A program made the position numbers and the translations under genes. Positions 18,634 to 28,418 of a DNA stretch of 64,000 nt are shown here, one piece after another (position 1 is the stretch's first letter; each line of letters opens with the position of its first letter). The notes under the pieces are model-generated. The model was given only the letters and a program-made list of their open reading frames with translations. It was not told the origin of the DNA and searched no databases. Source of the stretch: Paenibacillus hunanensis (GTDB lineage Bacteria; Bacillota; Bacilli; Paenibacillales; Paenibacillaceae); assembly GCF_014645615.1 (NCBI RefSeq), contig NZ_BMMB01000004.1:372001-436000 (forward strand). The letters run 5' to 3'.

Positions 18634-19926
18634 ATGTCCACTAAAACCGTTATTAAAAAAGTCAATGAACATGTTGGCGAATCCGTAACGATTGGAGCCT
18701 GGATCAACAACAAACGCTCCAGCGGTAAAATTCAATTTTTGCAATTGCGCGATGGAACAGGCTATATCCAGGGCGTTGTGGTAAAAAGCGAAGTACCTGA
18801 AAGCGTCTGGGATGATGCAAAAAGTCTGACTCAGGAAAGCTCCCTGTATGTAACTGGCGTGATCCGTGAGGAGCCACGCAGTAAATCCGGTTACGAGATG
18901 ACGGTAACGGGTATTGAAGTCATTCACGTTACATCCGAATATCCAATTACTCCAAAAGAACACGGTGTTGATTTCCTGATGGATCACCGTCACCTATGGC
19001 TCCGCTCGCCAAAGCAGCGTGCCGTGATGGTTGTCCGTGCTGAGATCATCCGTGCAGTACAGGAGTTTTTCAACACGAATGGCTTTACCAAGGTAGATCC
19101 ACCGATTCTGACGCCTTCTGCGGCAGAGGATACTACAGAGCTGTTCCATATTAAATATTTTGACGAGGATGCTTACCTGACGCAAAGTGGTCAGCTGTAC
19201 ATGGAAGCCGCAGCGATGGCACTGGGTAAAGTATATTCCTTCGGTCCAACCTTCCGCGCAGAGAAATCCAAAACTCGTCGTCACCTGATCGAGTTCTGGA
19301 TGATCGAGCCGGAAATGGCGTTCGTGAACCATGAGGAAAGTCTGGAAGTACAGGAGCAATTCGTATCCCATGTGGTTCAATCTGTACTGAAAAACTGCCG
19401 TGCAGAGCTGGAAACGCTGGAGCGCGATGTGACCAAGCTGGAAAACATTCAAGGTTCCTTCCCGCGCATCACGTATGATGAAGCGATTGAGTTCCTGAAG
19501 GGCAAAGGCTTTGACATTCCATGGGGCGATGACTTTGGTGCGCCACATGAAACAGCGATTGCTGAAGCATATGACAAGCCGGTATTTATTACGCACTATC
19601 CGAAGGACATCAAGGCATTCTATATGAAGCCTGATCCAAATCGTCCAGAAGTGGTACTGTGTGCCGATATGATCGCACCAGAAGGCTATGGCGAGATCAT
19701 CGGTGGTTCACAGCGTATCGACGATCCAGAACTGATGGCAGAGCGCTTCAAGGAGCATAACCTGGGCGAAGCTTATCAATGGTACATGGATCTGCGTACG
19801 TATGGTACAGTTCCACACTCCGGCTTCGGTCTTGGTCTGGAGCGTACCGTAGCATGGATTTGTGGTCTGGATCATGTACGTGAAACAATTGCATTCCCTC
19901 GTATGCTGTATCGTTTGTATCCATAG
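18634..19926 (+). CDS. asnS: Asparaginyl-tRNA synthetase
   Basis: A 430-residue class IIb aminoacyl-tRNA synthetase. An OB-fold anticodon-binding domain occupies residues 1-110. The catalytic core follows, with [11 protein letters not shown] (motif 2) and [15 protein letters not shown] (motif 3). The absence of the large GAD insert argues for AsnS rather than a bacterial AspS. AAGGGGAGAATATAGG precedes the ATG. In Bacillus subtilis asnS lies between aspB and dnaD; here dnaD follows but aspB does not precede it. Confidence 0.96.
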   Translation: MSTKTVIKKVNEHVGESVTIGAWINNKRSSGKIQFLQLRDGTGYIQGVVVKSEVPESVWDDAKSLTQESSLYVTGVIREEPRSKSGYEMTVTGIEVIHVTSEYPITPKEHGVDFLMDHRHLWLRSPKQRAVMVVRAEIIRAVQEFFNTNGFTKVDPPILTPSAAEDTTELFHIKYFDEDAYLTQSGQLYMEAAAMALGKVYSFGPTFRAEKSKTRRHLIEFWMIEPEMAFVNHEESLEVQEQFVSHVVQSVLKNCRAELETLERDVTKLENIQGSFPRITYDEAIEFLKGKGFDIPWGDDFGAPHETAIAEAYDKPVFITHYPKDIKAFYMKPDPNRPEVVLCADMIAPEGYGEIIGGSQRIDDPELMAERFKEHNLGEAYQWYMDLRTYGTVPHSGFGLGLERTVAWICGLDHVRETIAFPRMLYRLYP

Positions 19927-20111
19927 GCTATTATTTTAAAATAGCGGATATAGACAAAAGAGGGTTGAATCGATAAATAAGCGTGGTAATATAGAAGCAC
20001 GAGTTGTATAACAGCACAAGTAATCAGAGATGTACACAAAGTGAATGTGTTTCACTTTAGATACAGGCATCCTTCTGATGAGTATCGCTTCCTGGTGGGA
20101 GCATTCAAGCT

Positions 20112-20152
20112 ACAGGGCACAGATGGCTCGTTCATCGTGCCCTGTAATTTTT
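20112..20152 (+). terminator. Terminator after asnS
   Basis: ACAGGGCAC (20112-20120) pairs with GTGCCCTGT (20137-20145), then AATTTTT. The 180 bases between asnS and this hairpin also hold smaller inverted repeats (AAGTGAA/TTTCACTT) but no gene. Confidence 0.8.
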
Positions 20153-20215
20153 GCTCATTAGTGGTGTATAGATGGTGCTGAATGAACAGGTGGTATCGTT
20201 TCTCTGCGGAGAAGC

Positions 20216-20929
20216 ATGGAAAGGTTGATGAATATGGGTGGAGAACAATGGCAATCATGGGCACAGGGCGCTGCCTATGCCATGGGAATGCAAACGGCGA
20301 ATATTCCGTATGCATTGCTCAAGTATTATCAAGCGCTCGATCTGGACGATGCAGAAGCGATGCTGCTATTGCAGCTGATTGCGTTTCGTCAGGTGGAGCA
20401 TAATGAATTCCCGACGCTGGAAGAGTTGGAATGGCGTACAGGTGCGGCACCGTCGATTATCGCCGCTCGCATTCAAAAGCTGATGAAGGCTGGTTTTATT
20501 GCAATTGAGGATGAGCAGGACCCACTGACCGGTGTGCGCTACGAACGCTACGATCTGAATGGTCTGTATGTGAAGCTCGGTACGGTACTGGCTTCAGAGC
20601 AACAGGAGCGCACCAGAGTTGTGCGCAAAGCTGAAGAAGCAGCCAAAACACAGGCAGCCAAAGAAGAGGATCAGCAGCGCAATCTGTTTATCATTTTCGA
20701 AAAAGAATTTGCACGTCCATTATCACCAATGGAATGCGAAACGATCTCTAGCTGGATCGATCAGGATCGTTACCCGGAGGAATTGATTCTGATGGCGTTA
20801 AAAGAGTCTGTATTTGCCGGTAAGCTGCATTTCCGGTATATCGACCGTATTCTGCTGGAATGGAACCGTAATCGTATTCGTACGGCAGATGATGCACGAG
20901 CGTATACGCAAAAGTTTCGCCAGCGTTAA
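20216..20929 (+). CDS. dnaD: DnaD replication initiation protein
   Basis: A 237-residue protein. Residues 1-110 form the DDBH1 winged-helix oligomerisation domain, a charged linker follows (about 120-145), and residues 150-225 form the DDBH2 DNA-binding domain ending with YIDRILLEWNRN. DnaD works with DnaA, DnaB and DnaI to load the replicative helicase. The start at 20216 follows GGAGAAGC; an ATG four codons later is also possible. It is separated from asnS by a terminator and therefore probably has its own promoter. Confidence 0.92.
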   Translation: MERLMNMGGEQWQSWAQGAAYAMGMQTANIPYALLKYYQALDLDDAEAMLLLQLIAFRQVEHNEFPTLEELEWRTGAAPSIIAARIQKLMKAGFIAIEDEQDPLTGVRYERYDLNGLYVKLGTVLASEQQERTRVVRKAEEAAKTQAAKEEDQQRNLFIIFEKEFARPLSPMECETISSWIDQDRYPEELILMALKESVFAGKLHFRYIDRILLEWNRNRIRTADDARAYTQKFRQR

Positions 20930-21180
20930 GGTAAGGATTGATGGGGTGCTTGGCTATAAGTCTAGCTAGGTAACCGAAATGAATGCATGACTTATGATGA
21001 GTGGAGTTATGGATTGAACAATGGGATGAGTAGGCTGTGTTGGATTTGCTATTGAATAACGTGCTTCTGTTTCTGCTTCGTCATAGTCTATTTGCTTATT
21101 AAGTATAACGATGTAGGTATGGGTACGATTAGCCTGATAGTGGGAATAGAAACTTACTCAAGGCTCTAAACTTTCTAAAA

Positions 21181-21242
21181 GCTCTAAGTGCTCTAAGTGC
21201 TCTAAGTGCTCTAAGTGCTCTAAGTGCTCTAAGTGCTCTAAA
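21181..21242. repeat. 9-bp tandem repeat (about 6.8 copies)
   Basis: The unit GCTCTAAGT is repeated without change from 21181 to 21242, preceded by related but degenerate CTCTAAAC and TTCTAAAA segments. It lies in non-coding DNA 250 bases after dnaD. Confidence 0.97.
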
Positions 21243-21325
21243 CCCTTGAGCTTAATGACGCGGTAAATAGGGCATGATGAACTTCATAGATGATATAAGA
21301 CGTAAGTAACTTTGAATATGAATAT

Positions 21326-21366
21326 AAGCCCTGAGGCGCTGTATAGGCGATCTCAGGGCTTTTTTG
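21326..21366 (+). terminator. Strong terminator downstream of dnaD
   Basis: AAGCCCTGAG (21326-21335) pairs with CTCAGGGCT (21352-21360), followed by TTTTTT. It lies 400 bases after the dnaD stop and beyond the tandem repeat. Confidence 0.88.
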
Positions 21367-22487
21367 TGCAGGTTAGTGTAGTGAGAATAAGGCAAAGAAT
21401 AGTTAATAAATCATACATAATAGATCATACGTAATAGCTTGTAAGGTAATAGCTTATAAGTCACAAGCCTTATACAGCGAAAATGAGCGAGCTAGGACGA
21501 AGATGAAAGAAGAGCTAGAAGATGATTGAAGAAGCGATGCTGATTCGTAGTGAACGATGTGGAAGCAGAGGGGAGATATAGACATATGATTTGTAGAAAA
21601 AGCAAACCAACGATTATTAGCGAAACGCAGTCAGATGTATAAGAAGAAGGTCATACGCGCAAAAACGTTACTTTTTCAAAAATAATTCTAACTTTATATC
21701 GAAAATAATTACCCAGCATATTGTGAGATCGAGTACAAATTAGCCACAGCGAACTAGAATAAAGCAACCAAATAATCTAAAAATAGTGATTTCAAGATAG
21801 AATTTTAAAAAAATAAAAAAATTTTTGAAAGGATATTTTTAGTAATAAAACCCTTATTGTATAATAAAATGGAAATTTTTAAGGGATGAATGATTATTCA
21901 TTATAAAGTTATATTATGCATTATGAGATGAGTCGAAAACAATGAAATATTAATCCTATAATCCATACTGATTTTGATTAAAAATTTCAAAAACGTGATT
22001 TAGATCACTTTTCATGTTAGCTTTCGAGCGTTTTTACTCTAAATATAAGAATTATACATATATTTAACAAAATCAATGAACAGAAATAACAATGATCTAT
22101 TTTCAGAATGTGTACCTGAAGTTCAGATCAAATTGAGTTAGATAGCAATTATATAGCTATACTACGCAATTGGTTGCTAGATCACTTGAGCAAAATAGAA
22201 TGTTAGAAATACGAATACTGTCCAAATGACATAATAATCAAGACAATCGAAAAGAAACAAAATCCTTGCTTGCTTGTTAAGATACCTGACACAAACGACG
22301 TGTACACTTAAAATGTGAACGATGTTTGTCCAGCTTGTGAAATGTAAACGAAAAGTGAAAAATTATGCACTTTATTTCAGAATAGGATGAAGTGCATGTA
22401 AAATGTAAGCGTTATCCAAATTTGATATGTACATAATGACACCGCTATCAAAACGTCTAAATGACGCTAAAATGAATTTCGTTAGGC
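21367..22487. other. Long AT-rich region without recognisable genes
   Basis: About 1.1 kb between the dnaD terminator and the LysM leader. The part from 21650 to 22300 is very AT-rich. I found no ORF with a plausible ribosome site on either strand. A cre-like site near the right end is listed separately. Confidence 0.6.
22404..22417 (+). promoter_or_regulatory. cre-like site upstream of the LysM gene
   Basis: TGTAAGCGTTATCC matches TGWAANCGNTNWCA at 13 of 14 positions. It lies about 70 bases upstream of the best promoter match for the LysM gene, a position that can be activating or repressing. Confidence 0.4.
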
Positions 22488-22650
22488 TTGCAATTTATTT
22501 GAAATAGGAGTAAAGTAGCTTTTGCCCTCATTAAAACAAGTACCGGCTGATTAAAAAAAGCTGCGCTCGTCTCATATTTATACATTACACACGATTAGAC
22601 GAAGAACCATTACATCCGTGAATACGTCATCTGCGCAAAGTCAGCTTTTT
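22488..22650 (+). promoter_or_regulatory. Promoter and large leader hairpin of the LysM gene
   Basis: TTGCAA (22488-22493), 17 bases, then TAAAGT (22511-22516) form a fair sigma-A promoter. The leader then contains a 96-base structure. Outer arms AAAAAGCTG (22555-22563) and CAGCTTTTT (22642-22650) close on inner pairs TGCGC/GCGCA and CGTCT/AGACG. It ends in five T, 80 bases before the ATG, like a regulated terminator. I do not see the conserved bases of the cyclic-di-AMP riboswitch that often precedes LysM genes. Confidence 0.4.
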
Positions 22651-22731
22651 ACTTAAATCGCATTGTCATTGATCGACAGTGCAGTGAATCATTTATTATA
22701 AACAAACATAATCTAAGGAGAGATTCCACTC

Positions 22732-23154
22732 ATGAACAACAAAATTCAAAAAGTATTGCTTTCTACTGCTCTAGTTGCAGGCTTCGGTGCTGTAGCTGTA
22801 TCCACTCCATTCAGCGCAAGTGCTGCTCCAATCGAAAAGTCTAACCATGACAAACGTCAAGACAAAGCAGATCGCATTGCTGACAACGCAGCATTCCTGG
22901 CAGCTCAAGAAGCTCAATTCCAAGCACTGTTCGGTACACCTGCTACTGAAGAAACAACAAAAGAAGAAGCAGCTGCCCCTAAAGAGACAACTGCTACTGA
23001 ACAAACACAAGCTAAAAAAGAAATCACTGTTGTCGTTCCACAAGGTGCCAGCCTGACTGATCTTGCTGCTCAATATGGCGTAACTGTAGACGAGCTGGTT
23101 GCTGCCAACAACCTGCTGCCTGCTGGTTTCCAACTGACTGTTCCACAAAAATAA
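22732..23154 (+). CDS. Secreted LysM-domain protein
   Basis: A 140-residue protein preceded by AAGGAGAG. A Sec signal peptide (about 1-30, ending near SASAA) leads into a charged, Ala/Gln/Thr/Glu-rich linker (about 35-95). A single C-terminal LysM follows (about 97-138: VVPQGASLTDLAAQYG, VDELVAANNL). LysM binds N-acetylglucosamine-containing glycans, so the protein should attach to peptidoglycan. There is no catalytic domain. Codon use is strongly biased towards GCT, CAA and GAA, unlike the neighbours, which suggests high expression. Confidence 0.88.
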   Translation: MNNKIQKVLLSTALVAGFGAVAVSTPFSASAAPIEKSNHDKRQDKADRIADNAAFLAAQEAQFQALFGTPATEETTKEEAAAPKETTATEQTQAKKEITVVVPQGASLTDLAAQYGVTVDELVAANNLLPAGFQLTVPQK

Positions 23155-23390
23155 GAAGTAATTGATCTGATCGGCCAGGAACAGATAAATAGCATAACGC
23201 GTACTATCGAAATCCATTGCTGCCACAATGGGTTTCGTGCGTTGTCTTTACTTTTCTTTGTGCAACCTATGCAACAAGGACAGTATATGTAGAGATGACG
23301 TAATGTGATTGCGTGCTTGCTTTATACGATTGAATTCAGTATACGGGTATTTGTGATAAAGGGCAATAATAAAAATCGATTTTTATACAA

Positions 23391-23424
23391 AAAAAGCTGA
23401 CATTAAATGAAATGTCAGCTTTTT
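23391..23424. terminator. Bidirectional terminator between the LysM gene and mtnB
   Basis: AAAAAGCTGACATT (23391-23404) pairs with AATGTCAGCTTTTT (23411-23424). A on the left and T on the right allow termination from both sides. The rest of 23155-23592 is AT-rich with no gene. Confidence 0.92.
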
Positions 23425-23592
23425 TGTACGTTTTCATTGCTAAAATAACGAACAATAAAATTATAATATTAATTAAAGTTCGTTTATTAATGAAATATGA
23501 ATTGAAATATTCCATTTTTATACAGCGATTGATAAGTTGTAACCTACTCATGACTATTTTCGGTTAGGTTAAGTTTGATCACTTAAATTGCG

Positions 23593-24237
23593 TCATTTAC
23601 GCAGCAACAGATCACGATAGATATATTCGAAGATGAATTCAAAGGCTTCCAGATGGCGCTTTGCTTCAAATGCATTTTGACCCCATGCATAGATGCCATG
23701 TCCACGCAGCAGAATGCCCGGTACAGCCGGATGAAGAGCATCGGGTACTAATTCCGCAATCCGCGGGATATCCGCGTAATTCGGCAATACAGGCACCGTA
23801 ATCGCAGCATTTTCCTCCCAGATATTAAACGCTTTGATCAGCTCCAGTCCTTGAATTGGAACCTGACCCTGCTCGCCGAAGTATTCGCTCACCAGATTGT
23901 TAAACACGGTATGCACATGGAATACAGCGCCACAGCCTGTTTTGCGATAAATCTCACAGTGAATAAGGGTCTCTGCGCTGGGACGTAGTTCAGTCGTTTC
24001 ACATGCACGCCCCTCTTGATCGACGAATAGAAAATCAGAGGGAGTGCTTACCGATTTGTCTTTTCCACTTGCTGTGATCGCAAAGTAGAAGTTATCCGGC
24101 GTATAATCACCGATTCGCAGCGATAGATTACCACTGGTGCCTGGAAACCAGTGTCGAGCGGCAAACTGCTCCTTAATGCCGCTCAGCTCTCGTAGTACGG
24201 CTTGCTTTTGCTCCAAAGGGATAGTAACAAAACTCAT
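23593..24237 (-). CDS. mtnB: Methylthioribulose-1-phosphate dehydratase
   Basis: A 214-residue class II aldolase-fold protein. The zinc motif HVH lies in FHVHTVFNN, with another His in RGHGIYAWG. It dehydrates 5-methylthioribulose 1-phosphate to 2,3-diketo-5-methylthiopentyl 1-phosphate in methionine salvage. The order mtnW-mtnX-mtnB matches Bacillus subtilis mtnWXBD. It overlaps mtnX by four bases and is the last gene of the operon; mtnD (acireductone dioxygenase) does not follow. Confidence 0.93.
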   Translation of the reverse strand: MSFVTIPLEQKQAVLRELSGIKEQFAARHWFPGTSGNLSLRIGDYTPDNFYFAITASGKDKSVSTPSDFLFVDQEGRACETTELRPSAETLIHCEIYRKTGCGAVFHVHTVFNNLVSEYFGEQGQVPIQGLELIKAFNIWEENAAITVPVLPNYADIPRIAELVPDALHPAVPGILLRGHGIYAWGQNAFEAKRHLEAFEFIFEYIYRDLLLRK

Positions 24238-24908
24238 GAATGGATCGCTCCTGTTCTTTGTCGGAAGTCTGCAATAATATCGTGGAACGTCTCAAACGGG
24301 ACATGAGGCACGCCCAGCTCCCGGCATTTCTCGGTTAAGGTAGAGCGTGAATAGACCAGATCAGCAATTTTTGCTCCTTCAAAGTCGGTTACACTATCGC
24401 CGATTAGAATACGCTCATACTGCTCGGGTGGGAATTCGCGCATCACGGTCGTTTTGCACATGCCACAATCATTGCTACAGTGCTCATCACACGGATGAGG
24501 CCATAGAATCTCGATATATTCGCCAGAAAAATCAGCGCTATTGCAGAAAATATGATCATCCGGTATGCCAAATGGCTCCAGCAACGGCTTCAAAAAGAAG
24601 TCGATCCCGCCACTGGTCACATAATAGGGAATCTGCTGCTCACGCACGAAGGCGAGAAATTCAGCAAATCCTGCACGTATACCAGCATGCTGCATTACAA
24701 AATCGATAATATCCTGCTTTTGCGAGGAGGGCATCAAGCCAAACATCGCAGTGACTCCATCCCGAATCGAACGCTGCTGATGAAAGACTTCATTTAATAT
24801 TGTTTCATAGCCAGCTGGAGCAAAGTGCTTCATAATCGCGACGATATTGTCTGAATTCGTAATCGTTCCATCAAAATCACAGAAGATCACAGGCTGTCTC
24901 GTACTCAT
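24234..24908 (-). CDS. mtnX: 2-hydroxy-3-keto-5-methylthiopentenyl-1-phosphate phosphatase
   Basis: A 224-residue HAD-family phosphatase. Motif I FCDFDGTIT contains the nucleophile Asp, and ILIGDSVTDFEGA is motif IV. It removes phosphate from the MtnW product to give the acireductone. The ATG at 24908 forms an ATGA overlap with the mtnW stop; a GTG five codons earlier is also open. A CDEHCSNDCGMCK cysteine-rich segment in the middle is typical of MtnX. Confidence 0.93.
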   Translation of the reverse strand: MSTRQPVIFCDFDGTITNSDNIVAIMKHFAPAGYETILNEVFHQQRSIRDGVTAMFGLMPSSQKQDIIDFVMQHAGIRAGFAEFLAFVREQQIPYYVTSGGIDFFLKPLLEPFGIPDDHIFCNSADFSGEYIEILWPHPCDEHCSNDCGMCKTTVMREFPPEQYERILIGDSVTDFEGAKIADLVYSRSTLTEKCRELGVPHVPFETFHDIIADFRQRTGAIHS

Positions 24909-26119
24909 CGCTCGCCACCCCACATCTCCAGCGCCTGCGCTAGCTCGGTATGACCCTGTACGGCATAATCAGCAAGGGAGATGCCCGCCAGTGCAGCATC
25001 AATCGCTTGCTGGAATGCACGTCCACCTGCGCTTGCGCCGCCAGGATGACCATGAATGCCGCCGCCTGCATTGATAATGACCTCTGTACCAAAATCCTTC
25101 AAAATCAGTGGCACCAGCCCCGGATGAATACCAGCAGATGGAACCGGGAAGCTATGCTTATACGGCAGTCTGCCTGTAATGAGCTGTTCCTGAATCGCCA
25201 TATTCTCTTCACGTGGCATCGTGACCGAGCCGTATGGAGAAGGGAATAGCACCAGATCGGCGCCAGCAAGGCGCATTAGCTGTCCTAGAAGTACAGAGGC
25301 AGAGATGCCGTAATAGGGCGATGGATAATACGCCCCTGCAAGCGCAGGATGTGCCATAATTGGAATCGAAATCTCTGGATCAGCACTTAGCTCAGCTAGC
25401 ACATCATAGCCATAGGAGAGCACATTGAACAGTAGTGCATTTGCACCTGCATCAATCGCTTTTTTCGCCTGCTCACGTAAGCGGAAGGTAGAGCCCGTCA
25501 GATTGGCGGCGTACAGCACTGTTTTGCCAGTTTCCGCTTGAGCCGCTTCGGCAGCTTTACGGCAGGCTTCCACACGCTTTTCGATGGGCGTTAGTTCATT
25601 TTCAAATAGAATCTCATCATCCTTGATCAGATCGACACCACCTAGCGCCTGTGCGCTGAATTGACGGGTCAGTTCATCCAGATCGTGACCGATCACCGAT
25701 TTGAAAATGCTCATCAGCAGTGGACGCTTCGGTACACCGAGTAATTCACGTACACCCTGCACGCCAAACTTTGGACCCTGGAAATGGCTCAGAAAACGCT
25801 CGGACAATTCCAGATCGGTCAGCTTAATGCGTCCATCCATGGAAATTTTACCGAATACTGTCACGAGCAGCGCAGGGATATCACTGCTAAAGTTCACATC
25901 TGGATAAGCGATGCGAATATCAGCATAGCGCTCACCTGTGGCTGAGCGTGCTTCATCCACGGCGATCACTTCACCGAGATGCTTTTTCATGGAGGCTTGC
26001 TTGGCAGCAGGCAGCTCAGTCCAGCTACCTACCGTCATGCCAACCGCAATCGAGGTTGCTTTTTTGTGAAAATCCGCCTGTTCGTCGTAACAGCGGTACG
26101 TTGCGATGCAATAGCTCAT
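24905..26119 (-). CDS. mtnW: 2,3-diketo-5-methylthiopentyl-1-phosphate enolase (RuBisCO-like protein)
   Basis: A 404-residue form IV RuBisCO-like protein. The metal-binding lysine stretch GGVDLIKDDE is present, with Lys166 the expected carbamylation site. It tautomerises the diketone to the enol in methionine salvage and does not fix CO2. Later GGGIHGHPGG matches the phosphate-binding loop. It overlaps proC by four bases, which puts a methionine-salvage gene directly on a proline-synthesis message. Confidence 0.94.
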   Translation of the reverse strand: MSYCIATYRCYDEQADFHKKATSIAVGMTVGSWTELPAAKQASMKKHLGEVIAVDEARSATGERYADIRIAYPDVNFSSDIPALLVTVFGKISMDGRIKLTDLELSERFLSHFQGPKFGVQGVRELLGVPKRPLLMSIFKSVIGHDLDELTRQFSAQALGGVDLIKDDEILFENELTPIEKRVEACRKAAEAAQAETGKTVLYAANLTGSTFRLREQAKKAIDAGANALLFNVLSYGYDVLAELSADPEISIPIMAHPALAGAYYPSPYYGISASVLLGQLMRLAGADLVLFPSPYGSVTMPREENMAIQEQLITGRLPYKHSFPVPSAGIHPGLVPLILKDFGTEVIINAGGGIHGHPGGASAGGRAFQQAIDAALAGISLADYAVQGHTELAQALEMWGGER

Positions 26120-26985
26120 GATAGTTCCTCCTTTAATGCTGCCCCCATTTCCTGGGAGCGTTCAGCACAGCGTTCAATACCACGAATAATCGTTTGCTTC
26201 ATCTGATGATCATCGAATACTTTGATTGCAGCTGCGGTTGCGCCATTCGGTGAGGTGACTTTAGCGCGTAGCTCCGCAGGATCTTCTCCGGTTTGCTGTA
26301 CCATATGTGCGGCACCAATCGCGGTTTGGATCGTTAGCTCGCGTGCTTGCTCATGTGTGAGACCACCCTGAACACCGGCTGCGATCATTGCTTCCATCAT
26401 ATAGTATATATAAGCAGGGCCACTGCCGGAAATACCGGTTAATGTTTCCATTTGATTTTCAGCAATTTCGGTTACGGTACCTACCGCTTCAAACAGTCGA
26501 CGTACGGTTACTCGCTGCTCCGCCGATACTTCCTCCGAATAAACGATACCTGTTGCGCCAAGTCCAATCGTGCTGGACGTATTGGGCATCGTACGAGCGA
26601 TCGGTTGCTTTTTGCCGAGCAGGTTTTGTATCGTGTTAATTTCCAGACCTGCAATCACGGATACAAGTAGCTGGTCTGGCTTGAGCAGTGGACTGAGCTG
26701 GCGTAGCGCAGCCGCTGCATCGATTGGCTTCATCGCAAGCACAATAATACCTGCCTGCTGTAATGCCTGATCACGATCCGTCTCATTGCTAACGACCGTT
26801 ACGCCGTAGCGTTGAATCAAATATTGCAAGCGATCCTGGTTGTTGCGATTGAGCATCGTGACCTGACCGGGAATGACGACCGAGCGGTTAACCAGCCCAC
26901 GTAAAATGGCTTCTGCCATCGAACCTGCTCCATAGAAGCAGATCGATTGCTCGATTAATGCATGTTGCGTTGAAGAATGACCCAT
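26116..26985 (-). CDS. proC: Pyrroline-5-carboxylate reductase
   Basis: A 289-residue protein. The NAD(P) motif FYGAGSMAEAI is near residue 18, after an extra N-terminal stretch of about 12 residues. The C-terminal dimer domain contains LTGISGSGPAYIY and VTSPNGATAAAI. It performs the last step of proline synthesis. It lies 105 bases after proA and overlaps mtnW (ATGA). Confidence 0.95.
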   Translation of the reverse strand: MGHSSTQHALIEQSICFYGAGSMAEAILRGLVNRSVVIPGQVTMLNRNNQDRLQYLIQRYGVTVVSNETDRDQALQQAGIIVLAMKPIDAAAALRQLSPLLKPDQLLVSVIAGLEINTIQNLLGKKQPIARTMPNTSSTIGLGATGIVYSEEVSAEQRVTVRRLFEAVGTVTEIAENQMETLTGISGSGPAYIYYMMEAMIAAGVQGGLTHEQARELTIQTAIGAAHMVQQTGEDPAELRAKVTSPNGATAAAIKVFDDHQMKQTIIRGIERCAERSQEMGAALKEELS

Positions 26986-27090
26986 ATTTATCTTTCCTTT
27001 CTATATAAAGAGAGCTTTCCTGAGGACAGCCTTAGTGATGTACATGTGTATGTGTGTGAAGCCCGGCTTCGAGTTGCAGGGACATGTGGA

Positions 27091-28341
27091 TTAGCCGCGA
27101 ACCTGGCCGTTACCGTAAATTTTGTATTTGGTTGAGGTGAGGGCTGGCAATCCCATAGGACCACGAGCATGTAGCTTTTGTGTGCTGATGCCGATCTCAG
27201 CACCGAAGCCGAATTCAAACCCATCCGTAAAGCGAGTGGAGGCGTTATGGTAGACGGCTGCTGCATCAACCTCCTGCATGAAGCGTGCAGCATGGGATTC
27301 ATTTTCGGTTACGATACATTCTGAATGCTTGGTGCTATAGGTGGCAATATGCTGTAACGCTTCATCCAGCGAGCCCACGATTTTGACATTCAAAATATAA
27401 TCATTGTACTCGGTCGCATAATCCTGCTCGGTTGCCAGCGTTGCCCATGGCAGACGTTCCAATGTAGCCGAGCATCCGCGAATTTCGACTTTGTATTGCT
27501 CACGTAATTGTTCTGCCAGCTGCACAAATGCAGCAGTATCATAATCCGCATGAACGAGCAGCGTTTCCATCGAGTTGCAGACGGATGGACGCTGAACCTT
27601 GGCATTAATGGCAATCTCATCGACCATTGAAGTAAGTGCAGAAGCATCGACAAATGTATGGCAAATGCCTGCGCCTGTCTCAATTACAGGTACGGTAGAG
27701 TTTTGTACGACATTTTGAATGAGGGAGCTACCGCCGCGTGGAATAATCACATCGATCAGTCCATTTAGACGCATCAGTTCATTCACAGAAGCACGATCGG
27801 AATCTTCAATGAGCTGTAATGCGTCCGCTGGAATTGCGGATTGCTCCAGTGCGGAATGAAGCACCTCCACGATTTTACGATTGGAGGATAATGCGGCTGA
27901 ACCACCGCGCAGTACGATAGCATTGCCTGTTTTTAGCGCAAGCCCTGCTGCATCGACTGTAACATTCGGACGGGCTTCGTAGATCATGCCAATGACACCG
28001 ATCGGTACACGAATTTTCTCGATATGCAGTCCATTGGGACGCTCGATGATTTCCAACACTTCACCGATTGGATCGTTCAGCTCGACAATCTGGCGCAAGC
28101 CTTCTGCAATATCGCCAACACGCTTGGTGTCCAGACGCAGACGATCTAACAGTGATTCAGATGTGCCATCGGCACGTCCGCGCTCGATATCCTCACTATT
28201 GGCGGTGATGATCGCATCGGCTTGCTCGATCAAGGCATCTGCCATCATTAATAGTGCTTTGTTTTTGTCTTCCGTTGTGATGCTGGCAAGTGGAGATGCT
28301 GCCTTGCTCGCCAGCGTTGCTTTTTGTACAACTTCACTCAT
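27091..28341 (-). CDS. proA: Gamma-glutamyl phosphate reductase
   Basis: A 416-residue aldehyde-dehydrogenase-fold protein. The active-site cysteine lies in RPSVCNSMET; MIYEARPNVTVD and VLRGGSAALSSN are ProA signatures. It reduces glutamyl 5-phosphate to the semialdehyde with NADPH. AGGAGGTATACACA precedes its ATG. It follows proB by 77 bases. Confidence 0.96.
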   Translation of the reverse strand: MSEVVQKATLASKAASPLASITTEDKNKALLMMADALIEQADAIITANSEDIERGRADGTSESLLDRLRLDTKRVGDIAEGLRQIVELNDPIGEVLEIIERPNGLHIEKIRVPIGVIGMIYEARPNVTVDAAGLALKTGNAIVLRGGSAALSSNRKIVEVLHSALEQSAIPADALQLIEDSDRASVNELMRLNGLIDVIIPRGGSSLIQNVVQNSTVPVIETGAGICHTFVDASALTSMVDEIAINAKVQRPSVCNSMETLLVHADYDTAAFVQLAEQLREQYKVEIRGCSATLERLPWATLATEQDYATEYNDYILNVKIVGSLDEALQHIATYSTKHSECIVTENESHAARFMQEVDAAAVYHNASTRFTDGFEFGFGAEIGISTQKLHARGPMGLPALTSTKYKIYGNGQVRG

Positions 28342-28418
28342 TGTGTATACCTCCTGACGCCCTCAGGCGAAATGATAATCTTGTTAGCTCTATGACCCTG
28401 TAGAATAGCGATTATCTT

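Noticed and set aside
22488..22731. Possible cyclic-di-AMP (ydaO) riboswitch before the LysM gene
   Set aside because: The GC-rich conserved core of that riboswitch is absent; only a large AT-closed hairpin is seen.
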